Counted from the stretch's first letter, positions 54,872 to 63,545 are shown. The stretch is 64,000 bases of DNA from CAWGXZ01 sp963826695 (GCA_963826695.1 CAWGXZ010000004.1:1426001-1490000); one strand, 5' to 3'. The notes: generated by a model from the sequence alone, not told the origin. Made by a program: numbers and translations.

Positions 54872-55345
54872 TCAAGACTGCCGCCGCGCCGCCTGCACAA
54901 CAGCGGCGAGGTTCCGGTCGACGACGTCGACGGGGCGCCGGCCGCGCAACGCATCGCTCGGGCGGACGAACCAGGAAGCCGCCTCCCAGCCATCCTGTCG
55001 CTCGCCGAGCTGTCGCCTGACCTGACGGATCGAGCTTTTGATCGACAAATCTTCGAGGTCGAACTGGACCATCGGAACCCATGTCGCGCCGCGCCATCGA
55101 AAGTGAAACAGCGCTTTGGCGGCGATGAGCCTTGCCAGGCTCGGCGTCGGCAGCTCCGGCCTCCAGTCGGTCATGCGACGCGCAAGGTCTTCACCCCAGG
55201 CCACGCCGCCATATGCGGCATAAGCCCCGCAAAGGTCGACGAACAGCTGTTCGTTGGGCGGCTGGTTGAAGCGAAAGTCGAACGCTTCCGAGGCGGAGCG
55301 ATGATTCGTTGCGGAAGCGGATGCAATCGATTTCGGGTTGTGCAT
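54872..55345 (-). CDS. Hypothetical protein, 157 residues, with DUF2384 (MbcA/ParS/Xre)-like C-terminus
   Basis: From the ATG at 55345 the protein starts MHNPKSIASASATNHRSASE. It has FDFRFNQPPNEQLFVDLCGAYAAYGGV, a central ALFHFRWRGATWVPMVQFDLED, and a C-terminal DGWEAASWFVRPSDALRGRRPVDVVD. The last part resembles the toxin-binding domain found in Xre/MbcA-type antitoxins (W-x-P-x-x-L-x-GRRPxD). There is no neighbouring RES or other toxin gene, so a toxin-antitoxin role is unsupported. No signal peptide is seen. Confidence 0.65.
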   Translation of the reverse strand: MHNPKSIASASATNHRSASEAFDFRFNQPPNEQLFVDLCGAYAAYGGVAWGEDLARRMTDWRPELPTPSLARLIAAKALFHFRWRGATWVPMVQFDLEDLSIKSSIRQVRRQLGERQDGWEAASWFVRPSDALRGRRPVDVVDRNLAAVVQAARRQS

Positions 55346-55577
55346 GGCTTTAAGACTCGGCGGCGCAACGTGCGACGAGCGGCAGCCTGACCGTGATGCA
55401 CGTGCAGGTCTGTGCGGTAAACCGCTTACACGCCGGGTCGGTGCGACAGGCACCCATCGACAGCCGAGCTGCATCTGTTCGGCAACGCACAGACATGCGC
55501 TGCAGGGTCCCGTAAAACCGCGGCCAGTGCCCCGGAGCAGCGCCTGCTGCCTCCGTCGATCGACGAAGGAGAAGACC

Positions 55578-56171
55578 ATGGCAGAGATCCTTGTGAAGCG
55601 GAAGAGCGGAGTACCGTGGTGGGCCTGGCTTGTCGGACTGCTGCTGATCATCGGCCTGCTCTGGTTCTGGCTGGGCCGCGACGAGCCCAACCGCATGGTC
55701 GGCGCATCGAGTCCCGCCGCAGCGCCGGCGAATTCGGTCGCCTATGCCCCGACAGCGGGATCGAATCCAGCAGCGGCGCCGGCAGTGCTTTCCGCTGCGC
55801 CGGTCGCCGCCGTCACCGATCCCGGCATCTACGCAGCCACTGCCGACAAAGCCTCGCTGGCTGGCCGAGAAGTCGCACTCACCGGCGTGAAGGCAATACG
55901 CATCGTCGGGCCGAAGACCTTCACCGTCTCGTCCGGAAGCGACGAGTTGCTCGTGATGATCGACCCGGACCTCAGCCATGGCGTCGGTAGCCAAGGGGCG
56001 ATCGACATCGGGGTTCCGGTCAACCTGAAAGGCACCTTCCAGCGGCTGCAGCCGGAAACCATCAACGGCATTTCGGACAGGCGGTTTCGGGCGCTGACAG
56101 AGGTGGAACGCGAAACGCTCGGCAAGACGCAGGTCTATCTGCACGTCACCGAAGTCGGTCGGACCGGCTGA
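55578..56171 (+). CDS. Membrane-anchored hypothetical protein, 197 residues
   Basis: The protein has a basic N-terminus and one membrane helix (VPWWAWLVGLLLIIGLLWFWLG), an Ala/Pro-rich linker of about 60 residues, and a C-terminal beta-rich domain. That domain (VALTGVKAIRIVGPKTFTVSSGSDELLVMIDPDLSHG; INGISDRRF) could be an OB-like fold. GAAGGAGAAG precedes the ATG. It is followed after 24 bases by the PRC-barrel gene, suggesting a small envelope-stress operon. I do not recognise a characterised homologue. Confidence 0.7.
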   Translation: MAEILVKRKSGVPWWAWLVGLLLIIGLLWFWLGRDEPNRMVGASSPAAAPANSVAYAPTAGSNPAAAPAVLSAAPVAAVTDPGIYAATADKASLAGREVALTGVKAIRIVGPKTFTVSSGSDELLVMIDPDLSHGVGSQGAIDIGVPVNLKGTFQRLQPETINGISDRRFRALTEVERETLGKTQVYLHVTEVGRTG

Positions 56172-56195
56172 GACTCAACTGCAAGGAACATCGCA

Positions 56196-56519
<324 letters not shown>

Positions 56520-56775
56520 GCCATTTGCGTCGGCAATCACGGGGTCGAAGGCGGTGGCGTTCGCGTCAGCAGACGGGTGGAGCCGAAGCCGGTCCAGCGA
56601 TGGGTCGCGCTGTGCAACGACCAGATGCATGTCGTCGTTACACGAGAATGCGGCGTAGCGCCGGATGCCTGCCTGACCTGTCGACCTTTTCAGACGTGCG
56701 GGCAGACGCTTCGCCTCCTGACCTCCGACTCAGGCAGCAGTCGACGCCATCCACCATCGACACGCAGGAGCCTTC

Positions 56776-58101
56776 ATGTCCCATTCAATTGCACGCGCGA
56801 CGCCGCGAAGGCTCCGTGCCGCTTCCCCGCGCGGTGCGCTGCGCACCGCGCTCGTCGCGCTGGCGCTCGCTGCCCTCACGTCGGGCTGCAGCACCGGCGT
56901 CGGCGGGCTGGACCACCGCCGCCCGCCGGCGGAAATCATCGTCGCTTCGACCGACCTGGGCGCCGCCATCCGCCGCCTGGCGCGCTATCTGAGCGACGAA
57001 GACATCGCACAGGCACTGGTCGACTCGAGCCGGCCGGCGAGCGAGGTCTCGCAAGGGCTGCGGACGGCAGGCTTGCCGGCCGATCGCCTGTGCCGGGTGG
57101 CCACCGAATACGTCCGGCGCACGCCCGATGCGCGCAGGGCCGAGGTGCAGGCGGCTGTGGGCGTGCAAGCGAGCGCAGCCTGTGCCGAGTCGCGTTTGCA
57201 GGCACCGGCCGCCGCGGCACCATCAGCGTCGGCGGTGACGCCGCCGGCGGTCGTTCCCGGGCCGGCCGGCGTCATGGCGCCCTCCGTCGCGCCGCCGTAC
57301 CGCGGCGACCGCCGCTACGGGAACCACCGCCCTCGGGAGACCGGCAAAGGCGCGGGCAAAAAGGCGAGAGGCACGTCGACGCGTGCGCACAAAGTCGCGC
57401 AGGAATCGCCGCGCAGGCGCGGTGCCCATGCCGCGCCTGCGTATTCGCGCGGCGACGGCGGCACGATCGCGGGCGACGCGTCGTCGACGACTGGCGCGGG
57501 TGGCAGGGCCGCATCGCCCACCACCGGTGCGGCGCCGACTGCGTCCGCCGCGGCAGCTCCGCTCGCGCCGGACAGCGCAGCTGCGTTCGCCGGGGCCGGT
57601 CTGCGCGACAGCGACATCCAGTGGAACCTGCCGGGCCAGCTGACGGCTGGGCGGGCAATCGCGGTCGAATTGCGCATCAAGCAGACCGTGGCACGGGCCA
57701 AGGGCGCCGACGGAGCGCCGACCGGGCCGAGCGCGTTCAAGGCCACGCTCGAGGCGAGCGGCGTCGACGTCGATCGCGACGCACAGCGTCAGGCGCTGGT
57801 CGACGGCGACGACGTGGTTTGGAAGTGGGTCATCAGCGCGCGCGAGGCGGGGGCCAAGTCGCTCGAGCTCAACATCGCACCGATCTCGGGCGACCCGGCG
57901 ATGGGCAAGATCATCGTCAAGACCGTCGACGTGGCGGCGGCACCGACCTCCATGGCCGACACCGTCGAGCGCTTCCTGACCGAGCACCGCGAAAAGCTGC
58001 TGATCGCCTCGATCGCCCTGCTGGCGCTGTCGGCCATCATCGTCTGGAGCGCGCGCCGAGCCACCCGGCGCAAGCGCATCGGTCCGATGGGACGAAAGTG
58101 A
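56776..58101 (+). CDS. Putative lipoprotein with C-terminal membrane helix, unknown function
   Basis: The 441-residue protein has a long N-terminal signal with lipobox LTSGC (C38). A helical segment follows (YLSDEDIAQALVDSSRPASEVSQGL), then a low-complexity Ala/Pro/Arg region (about 140-275). A beta-rich domain comes next (IQWNLPGQLTAGRAIAVELRIKQTV; SGVDVDRDAQRQALVDGDDVVWKW). It ends in a membrane helix (LLIASIALLALSAIIVWSARR) and a basic tail. A protein anchored at both ends could bridge membrane leaflets or compartments; this is inference. No family is recognised. Confidence 0.7.
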   Translation: MSHSIARATPRRLRAASPRGALRTALVALALAALTSGCSTGVGGLDHRRPPAEIIVASTDLGAAIRRLARYLSDEDIAQALVDSSRPASEVSQGLRTAGLPADRLCRVATEYVRRTPDARRAEVQAAVGVQASAACAESRLQAPAAAAPSASAVTPPAVVPGPAGVMAPSVAPPYRGDRRYGNHRPRETGKGAGKKARGTSTRAHKVAQESPRRRGAHAAPAYSRGDGGTIAGDASSTTGAGGRAASPTTGAAPTASAAAAPLAPDSAAAFAGAGLRDSDIQWNLPGQLTAGRAIAVELRIKQTVARAKGADGAPTGPSAFKATLEASGVDVDRDAQRQALVDGDDVVWKWVISAREAGAKSLELNIAPISGDPAMGKIIVKTVDVAAAPTSMADTVERFLTEHREKLLIASIALLALSAIIVWSARRATRRKRIGPMGRK

Positions 58102-58195
58102 GCGCAGCCGGGTACGTGTCCCATCGCGGAGTCGATGCCGTCGGAAGATCGTGCCGACGGGCAGCCGCCGCACCTCACCCCCATCACGAGACACG

Positions 58196-58354
58196 ATGGA
58201 CATCGTCAGAATCATCATCGCCATCCTGCTGCCGCCGCTGGGCGTTTTTCTGCAGGTCGGTATCGGCAAGCACTTCTGGATCAACCTGGTGCTGACGCTC
58301 CTCGGCTACATCCCCGGCATCGTTCACGCGGTCTACATCATCGTCAAGAAGTGA
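58196..58354 (+). CDS. Pmp3/YqaE family small membrane protein (UPF0057)
   Basis: The 52-residue protein has two membrane helices (VRIIIAILLPPLGVFLQVG; INLVLTLLGYIPGIVHAVYIIV) with the conserved LPPLGVF and GYIPGIVHAVY motifs of the Pmp3 family. Yeast Pmp3 affects membrane potential and salt tolerance. The last codons overlap the GTG of the DUF4112-like gene (GTGA), so the two are coupled. Confidence 0.92.
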   Translation: MDIVRIIIAILLPPLGVFLQVGIGKHFWINLVLTLLGYIPGIVHAVYIIVKK

Positions 58355-58710
58355 CCGAGCACGAGATTGCGACGCGCCTGGCGCGCTGCCGCAAGCTGGC
58401 GATCTTGCTGGACGGCGCCTGGGGCATTCCCTTCACGCGCTGGCGCTTCGGCGTCGATTCGCTCTTCGGGCTGTTGCCGGTCGCCGGCGATCTGGTGGGG
58501 GCGCTGATGGGGTTGGGCATCGTCTGGCAGGCGCGCCGGCTGTCCGCGCCGCTGCCGTTGCAGTTGCGCATGCTGGGCAACCTCGGCCTCGACTTCGCCC
58601 TGGGCAGCGTTCCGCTGGTCGGTGATCTCTTCGACGTCGCCTTCCGCAAGAACCTCCGCAACGTCGCCCTGCTCGAGGCATGGGTCGCCCGGCATCCCGT
58701 GCCGCGCTGA
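58351..58710 (+). CDS. DUF4112-like membrane-associated protein
   Basis: The 119-residue product starts at a GTG overlapping the Pmp3 stop. ILLDGAWGIPFTRWRFGVDSLFGLLPVAGDLVGALMGLGIVW and MLGNLGLDFALGSVPLVGDLFDVAFRKNLRN match DUF4112, with two short hydrophobic hairpins separated by a basic helix. The molecular role is unknown. Coupling with Pmp3 suggests a joint membrane function. Confidence 0.85.
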   Translation: MTEHEIATRLARCRKLAILLDGAWGIPFTRWRFGVDSLFGLLPVAGDLVGALMGLGIVWQARRLSAPLPLQLRMLGNLGLDFALGSVPLVGDLFDVAFRKNLRNVALLEAWVARHPVPR

Positions 58711-58823
58711 CGCCACTGCCGCAACGCACCGATCCGCGGCACGACTTCACTCCAATTGCTGTCAGACCCTTCTCGCCTCCGACAAGCGCACCCCGTGAGC
58801 CTGTTCCCGGGAGGCTGAGAAGA

Positions 58824-59057
58824 TCACCAACCAAGCAGACCCTTGACCTTGGCCTGCAGCGTGCTGGCGATGGCTCGCGCTTCTTCCGCGGTGGTTCCCT
58901 CCTTCAGGCGCATGGACATCGGGCCGCGAGCGCCCGCTTCCCCAGGCACGCCGCGCGGTTCACAGACGATCGTGATCGGGGCCTCGTCCGGCTCATGGTC
59001 GGTGGGCGCCAGCTCCCTGACGATGTAGTCGTAGATCGCGGAACTGGGTTTGGACAT
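58824..59057 (-). CDS. Hypothetical protein, 77 residues
   Basis: From the ATG at 59057 it reads MSKPSSAIYDYIVRELAPTD, with a central DEAPITIVCEPRGVPGEAG and a C-terminal helix EEARAIASTLQAKVKGLLGW. No signal or membrane segment is present. The codon choice fits coding sequence. The 113-base gap to the convergent DUF4112-like gene holds nothing recognisable. Confidence 0.6.
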   Translation of the reverse strand: MSKPSSAIYDYIVRELAPTDHEPDEAPITIVCEPRGVPGEAGARGPMSMRLKEGTTAEEARAIASTLQAKVKGLLGW

Positions 59058-59250
59058 GCGTAGGTCGAGGAGCAAGGGACGAAGCAAGATAGCGCCATGA
59101 ACGTTCCATGTCGGTACGCCAGCGCACCGAGGCCGCGTCGGCCCGCGACACCGCTCGAATGTCCCGCCGCGTCGAAACGGACTGCAGCGCCGGTCATCCG
59201 GCGCGACGGAGTCGCGCGCAGGCGGCCGCACTCGTTCAGCGGGTCCGGCA

Positions 59251-59514
59251 TCACGGCGTGATGCAGCCGGCGATGTCGCGCACGCGCGTGCGCTGCTCGT
59301 CGGTGGCTCCTGCCAGCAAGGCGATCACCAGGTTCTCGAGTGCGACCCTCCGGATTCGCATCTGCTCCGCCCCGGCGTCGCCCGGGGGTGGCGCGTCGGC
59401 GGGGATCGAGGCACGCCCCGCCCCACCCTCGTTCTCCCACCTCGAAAGCGCGAGCATTCGCAGCCGGATTCGTTCGGCGGCTGCGGGTTCGATTTCGGGC
59501 AGATGGTCACTCAT
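59251..59514 (-). CDS. Hypothetical protein, 87 residues
   Basis: The protein starts MSDHLPEIEPAAAERIRLRM and is largely helical, with an acidic/aromatic N-terminal half and the hydrophobic segment VALENLVIALLAGATDEQRTR. It contains no known domain. It lies 91 bases after the HPF-like gene on the same strand and may be a distal part of that transcript. Confidence 0.55.
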   Translation of the reverse strand: MSDHLPEIEPAAAERIRLRMLALSRWENEGGAGRASIPADAPPPGDAGAEQMRIRRVALENLVIALLAGATDEQRTRVRDIAGCITP

Positions 59515-59605
59515 GTCTCGACACCCATCGGTCCGGCAGCGAACCGAAGCCGGTGCCGGTAGGTCGGTCGCAGAAAAGGAGCAGCGCTGCGCCCTGCGCT
59601 GGCCA

Positions 59606-59971
59606 TCAGCGCTGCACCGGTTCGGTCCCCGACAGGGGCAGACCCGAGGTCTTCTCGCGATGGTCGTGCAGCCGTCCCAGCGTGCTGTCGAGCAAGTGCG
59701 CCAGCTTCTTCGCGGCGCCGTGGACGGCCTGCTCCAGCGTCGCGGCCTGGTCCGTCACCGCCACCGGCTGCCGACCTTCCAGCCGGGCCTCCAGCATGCA
59801 TCGCTGATCGCGCTGCCCGCCCTTGCCGGCGTTCTCGTCGCTCAGATGGACTTCCACCCGTGTCACATGCTCGCTGAAGTGCTCCAGCGCCTGCTCGACA
59901 GTCGCACTGACCTGCGCCGCCAGTGCCGCGGTGCCGTCGATGTGGACGTCGGTGTTGAGTTGGATCTTCAT
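59606..59971 (-). CDS. hpf: HPF/RaiA (S30AE) family ribosome-hibernation protein
   Basis: The 121-residue protein has the short S30AE fold: MKIQLNTDVHIDGTAALAAQ, HVTRVEVHLSDENAGKGGQRD, CMLEARLEGRQPVAV and a C-terminal helix EQAVHGAAKKLAHLLDSTL. HPF/RaiA proteins bind the 30S channel and inactivate or dimerise ribosomes in stationary phase. AGGAG precedes the ATG at 59971. The gene lies 35 bases downstream of the eRF1-like gene on the same strand. The divergence from E. coli HPF suggests an accessory paralogue rather than the sole hibernation factor. Confidence 0.85.
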   Translation of the reverse strand: MKIQLNTDVHIDGTAALAAQVSATVEQALEHFSEHVTRVEVHLSDENAGKGGQRDQRCMLEARLEGRQPVAVTDQAATLEQAVHGAAKKLAHLLDSTLGRLHDHREKTSGLPLSGTEPVQR

Positions 59972-60006
59972 GGGGTTCTCCTGTGAGGTTGGGGTTGCAT
60001 GCGGTA

Positions 60007-61185
60007 TCAGTGACGAAAACTCGCTGCGACGCCGGTGCGGCAAGGCATGCCTTCGGCCGGCAGGACATGGACCTGGCCGCCCATCCTTTCGACCAGCGCA
60101 CCCAGGTCGTCGAGCACGTCGTCGACGCGCGGGTTTTCGAGCTCGGCGGGATCGATGCGCCCGGTCGACCCGTCGATCCGGCGGGCCTCCTGGCGCCCGG
60201 CCTCGACCAGCAGCGTCGCCACACGCCCGGCCACCGCAGCATGGGCAACCTGCGACAGATCGTCGCTGCCCAGCCCCTTGGCTGCGGCGACCGCGTAGGC
60301 CTCGCGCCATGCCGCATGTTGCGCCTGCTGCTGCGGCGCTGCCACGTCCCAAGCGCGCTGCCGCAGGGTGTCATGCGTCAAGCCCTGGGGGTCGACCATC
60401 AGGCCGTCGGCCATCAGGAGCGGGTTGTGGCTGACCTGGCGGAAGCGGTGGTGGTGTTCCGGCAGAGCCGCCAGCATCAAGGGCAGTCCCGACGGGCGCG
60501 AGTGGTGCTCCAGCACGGCGCGGTCCACCGCACGGAAGAAGCGCTCGGCGTCGCCGTCGATCTCGTCCTTCCTGCCGCCTTGCCCGTGGTGCATGGCCGT
60601 GTGGCCGCCGCCGATACCGCCATACGACGAAACGGTGCTGTGCGGCTCGGTGCGCTGCCCGCCCAGAACCTCGGCCATCGTCTGCGGCACGCCCGATGCC
60701 AGCGCCACGGCGTCGAGCGCGTTGCGATCGCCTTCGAAGAGCTGCACCTTGTCAAGGCTCAGCGCCAGCACCTGGTAGCGCCTGGTCGACTGCAGGAACT
60801 GGCGCAAGGGTTTGGTGTGGAAGCTGTCGGCCGCCACGGCCAACGCTGCCACCGGCCGCTGCAGCAGGAATATGCGCATCAGTCCCGGGGCGCCGAGCAC
60901 CGCCAGCCCGTCGAGCGTATGGTTCCAGAAATCGTGGTCCTGCGCGAGGGCCTCGAAGGGCTCGATCAGGGTCGCGACGGCATCGACCGGATGCTGCTGT
61001 TGCAGCGAGGTCTCCAGGTCCCTGACCAGATGGCGAAAGCGGATCGGGTCCTGCTGGTTGTCGGGATGGCGTCGATGGGTCGGCTGGTACAGCGACAGGC
61101 AGGGTCGTCTCTGGAACCCCGCCAGTTCGGCCAGGCTGGCGGGGGTGAGCGGGTCGGGCGTGGCGAGTGGATGGTTGGTCTTCAT
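60007..61185 (-). CDS. baeRF-type (eRF1-domain-like) protein
   Basis: The 392-residue protein starts at the ATG at 61185, after AAGGA. It has CLSLYQPTHRRHPDNQQDPI, FWNHTLDGLAVLGAPG, the central RYQVLALSLDKVQLFEGDR block and VDDVLDDLGALVERMGGQVHVLP. This matches the bacterial-archaeal eRF1-like (baeRF) superfamily, predicted to act on ribosomes. A Gly/His-rich loop (SSYGGIGGGHTAMHHGQGG) interrupts the middle domain, where GGQ-like or RNA-contact loops lie in eRF1. Downstream in the same operon is the HPF-like gene. Confidence 0.8.
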   Translation of the reverse strand: MKTNHPLATPDPLTPASLAELAGFQRRPCLSLYQPTHRRHPDNQQDPIRFRHLVRDLETSLQQQHPVDAVATLIEPFEALAQDHDFWNHTLDGLAVLGAPGLMRIFLLQRPVAALAVAADSFHTKPLRQFLQSTRRYQVLALSLDKVQLFEGDRNALDAVALASGVPQTMAEVLGGQRTEPHSTVSSYGGIGGGHTAMHHGQGGRKDEIDGDAERFFRAVDRAVLEHHSRPSGLPLMLAALPEHHHRFRQVSHNPLLMADGLMVDPQGLTHDTLRQRAWDVAAPQQQAQHAAWREAYAVAAAKGLGSDDLSQVAHAAVAGRVATLLVEAGRQEARRIDGSTGRIDPAELENPRVDDVLDDLGALVERMGGQVHVLPAEGMPCRTGVAASFRH

Positions 61186-61541
61186 GTCGATCCTTCTTTC
61201 GTGTCTGTGAAATGGGGCTGCCGGGGCGGGGTCCGGTCCCGCCGTCGCCAGGCCGTGCCATGAACCGGAATGCATCGATCTCGGAACGCGGGCGTACTTG
61301 TGAAATGGGGTACTTCGGCGTCGGGCAGTTGCCGGCCCAATCCAGGCCGATGGCAAGACACGACGACGCCCATCGTGCCAGCAGAAGCCCTTGGCTACCG
61401 TGCGGCAGCGAACACAATCGCTCAATGCCGGGTAGCCTTGCGCTGTCCGACAGCGCACATGGGTATGCGTCTTGCGCTCCTGGCCAAATCGAGGAACGTG
61501 CCGTCCGGCTCGTTGCGCCGTACACCCTCATGGGAGATTGG
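61186..61541. promoter_or_regulatory. Divergent regulatory region of the baeRF-HPF operon and the Crp/Fnr-type gene
   Basis: The 356-base gap has no gene. The 12-base TGTGAAATGGGG is repeated exactly at 61206-61217 and 61299-61310, the first copy only 21 bases before the baeRF start. This looks like a paired regulator site. No clear sigma-70 hexamers stand out. The adjacent Crp/Fnr-type protein is an obvious candidate to bind here, though the repeat is not a standard CRP or FNR palindrome. Confidence 0.45.
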
Positions 61542-62258
61542 ATGCCGATCCGAAAACCGCCAAAAGCGAACGACTTGCTGGCCGCGCTGCCAGAGCCCGA
61601 ATGGCAACGCTGGCTGCCACGGCTCGAGTGGGTCAGCCTGCCGCTCGGCCATGTGCTCTACGAGTCCGGCAGCACGCTCGAGCATGTCTACTTCCCGACC
61701 ACCGCCATCGTCTCGCTCCTGTACGTTCTGGAAAACGGAGCGTCCGCAGAGATCGCCGTCGTCGGCCGAGAGGGCGTGGTCGGCATTTCGATCTTCATGG
61801 GTGGCGGCTCGACGCCCAGCCGCGCCGTCGTGCAGAGTGCGGGCGAAGGCTATCGGGTGAAGGCTTCGTTCATCAAGGAAGATTTCGGGCGCGCGCCCGT
61901 GCTGCACTTGTTGCTGCGCTACACCCAGGCGCTCATCACCCAGATGTCGCAAACGGCCGTGTGCAATCGGCACCATTCGCTCGACCAGCAGCTTTGCCGT
62001 TGGCTGCTGCTGAGCCTGGACCGCCTCGAAGGCCCCGATCTCGTGATGACCCAGGAGCTCATCTCCAACATGCTCGGCGTTCGCCGGGAGGGCGTCACCG
62101 AGGGCGCACTCAAGCTGCAGAAGGAAGGGCTCATCCGGTACGCCCGCGGCCACATCACGGTGCTCGATCGGCCGCGACTGGAGCAGCGCACGTGCGAGTG
62201 CTACGCCGTGGTGAAGAAGGAGTACGACCGCCTGCTTCCCGAGAAGATCGCTTCCTGA
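61542..62258 (+). CDS. Crp/Fnr family transcriptional regulator
   Basis: The 238-residue protein starts at the ATG at 61542, six bases after GGGAGA; the ATG at 61530 is an alternative. The N-terminal cyclic-nucleotide-binding-like barrel (LPLGHVLYESGSTLEHVYFPTTAIVSL; EIAVVGREGVVGISIFMGG) lacks Fnr-type N-terminal cysteines. The C-terminal winged helix has MTQELISNMLGVRREGVTEGALKLQKEGLI. It ends CECYAVVKKEYDRL, shared in form with the regulator at 62349. The effector is unknown. It diverges from the baeRF-HPF operon. Confidence 0.9.
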   Translation: MPIRKPPKANDLLAALPEPEWQRWLPRLEWVSLPLGHVLYESGSTLEHVYFPTTAIVSLLYVLENGASAEIAVVGREGVVGISIFMGGGSTPSRAVVQSAGEGYRVKASFIKEDFGRAPVLHLLLRYTQALITQMSQTAVCNRHHSLDQQLCRWLLLSLDRLEGPDLVMTQELISNMLGVRREGVTEGALKLQKEGLIRYARGHITVLDRPRLEQRTCECYAVVKKEYDRLLPEKIAS

Positions 62259-62348
62259 GCGCCGGAACGAGAGTTGTCTGCCGAGTGGCTGAAAGGGGTT
62301 GCGTGCGCCGGCCGAGGCCTGCGGCGGGTGCGCGCGGCAGGGGCTGGG

Positions 62349-63107
62349 TCAATGCAGCAGCGTGTCGTAAGCGAGCTCGCCTGACGTGTAGCAACCGCAG
62401 GCGGCCGCTTCGAGCCGGCCACGATCGAGCACGATCAGGTCACCGCGCCGATAGCTGATGATTCCGGCGCGCTGAAAGACGCCGGCGGCCGCGGTGATGC
62501 CGACACGGCGTACCCCCAACATGTAGGCCATGAACTCGTGCGTCATGCGAAAGCCGTCGCCTTGCGACCGATCGTGGCTCATGAGAAGCCATCGGGCCAG
62601 GCGCGGGCCGATCTCGTGGAAGCGCAGGCAGGCGGCCGAAATGGCCAACTGAGCCATCAGCACATAGAGGTAGCGGTTCATGTCACGCTGCAATGCCGGG
62701 TTGAGCCTCAGCTGTGCCTGGAACGCAGCGCCACCCATGCGCAGCGCGGTTCCCGCGCCCTGCACGACGGAACGCAGTGGCGCCGTCAGAACCCCCAGCG
62801 AGACATGCGCACCGACCATGCCTTCGCTGCCCACCATGCCCACCTCGAGGCCAGGGCTGTGTGGAATCTCGGCGATCAGCGATACAAAGCCAGCGGTCGG
62901 GAAATACACGTACCGCGCTGGTCTGCCAGGCTCGTGCAGAACCTCAGCCAGAGCCAGTTCGACGCTCGTGCACTCGGCAACGAACACCAGGCGCTCCTTG
63001 CGAGGCAGGCGTTCGATCAGGCCATTTTCGGCAGGCAGCAATGCGGGTTTCAAGTGGTCGGCTCGGTGCTCGCCCCTTTGGCGAAGGCGGAAGATACGAG
63101 TCTGCAC
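62349..63107 (-). CDS. Crp/Fnr family transcriptional regulator
   Basis: The frame opens at a GTG at 63107 (252 residues), but a TTG at 63053 giving LKPALLPAENGLIERLP is closer to the family start; neither has a good ribosome site. The barrel has EVLHEPGRPARYVYFPTAGFVSL and EVGMVGSEGMVGAHVSLG. The HTH is MTHEFMAYMLGVRRVGITAAAGVFQRAGII. The tail ACGCYTSGELAYDTLL mirrors the C-x-C-Y tail of the convergent regulator at 61542. There is no Fe-S cysteine set. Its targets are unknown. Confidence 0.88.
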   Translation of the reverse strand: MQTRIFRLRQRGEHRADHLKPALLPAENGLIERLPRKERLVFVAECTSVELALAEVLHEPGRPARYVYFPTAGFVSLIAEIPHSPGLEVGMVGSEGMVGAHVSLGVLTAPLRSVVQGAGTALRMGGAAFQAQLRLNPALQRDMNRYLYVLMAQLAISAACLRFHEIGPRLARWLLMSHDRSQGDGFRMTHEFMAYMLGVRRVGITAAAGVFQRAGIISYRRGDLIVLDRGRLEAAACGCYTSGELAYDTLLH

Positions 63108-63341
63108 GGATGGAAGGTGCCCGTCCGTCTGCTACCGCACCGAGGCATCCCGGTGGCAGACCGACCGCCCTCGGCGCTGAATGCGCCGGCTGTCCTGGGC
63201 TTGCCCGTCGCCCAGGTGTCGATGATCGTCGGGTGGTGGTTCGCGGTCGAACGAGCACCGTCGGAGTGCGTTGCCGCACAGACCGACCCCGAGTAAAGGC
63301 TCAAAGTCGAATCGCACTCGATCGACATGGAAAGCCGCCCG

Positions 63342-63545
63342 ATGAACCATCCGAACCTCGTTGCCTGCGCAACCGCTGCTGCGCTTGTGAGCTACGCGGC
63401 CGTGGCGCTCATCGCCGAACCAGCCCGTGAGCGATCGTCGCAAAAGTGCGTGGCCGAGTTGCGAGCCTTCGACGCCGGGCGTCAAGTCGACTGTGTGCAC
63501 GCAGGTCGTCGAGCGCCTGTACAGCAACAGTTCCGACCAGAATGA
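63342..63545 (+). CDS. Short secreted hypothetical protein, possibly truncated
   Basis: The 67-codon frame starts MNHPNLVACATAAALVSYAA and carries a convincing signal peptide to about residue 30. The sequence after residue 40 is Arg/Gln-rich and out of frame with the flavodoxin-like remnant that overlaps it. It may be the 5' end of a real exported protein whose remainder was lost when the two sequences were joined. Confidence that it is expressed is low. Confidence 0.35.
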   Translation: MNHPNLVACATAAALVSYAAVALIAEPARERSSQKCVAELRAFDAGRQVDCVHAGRRAPVQQQFRPE

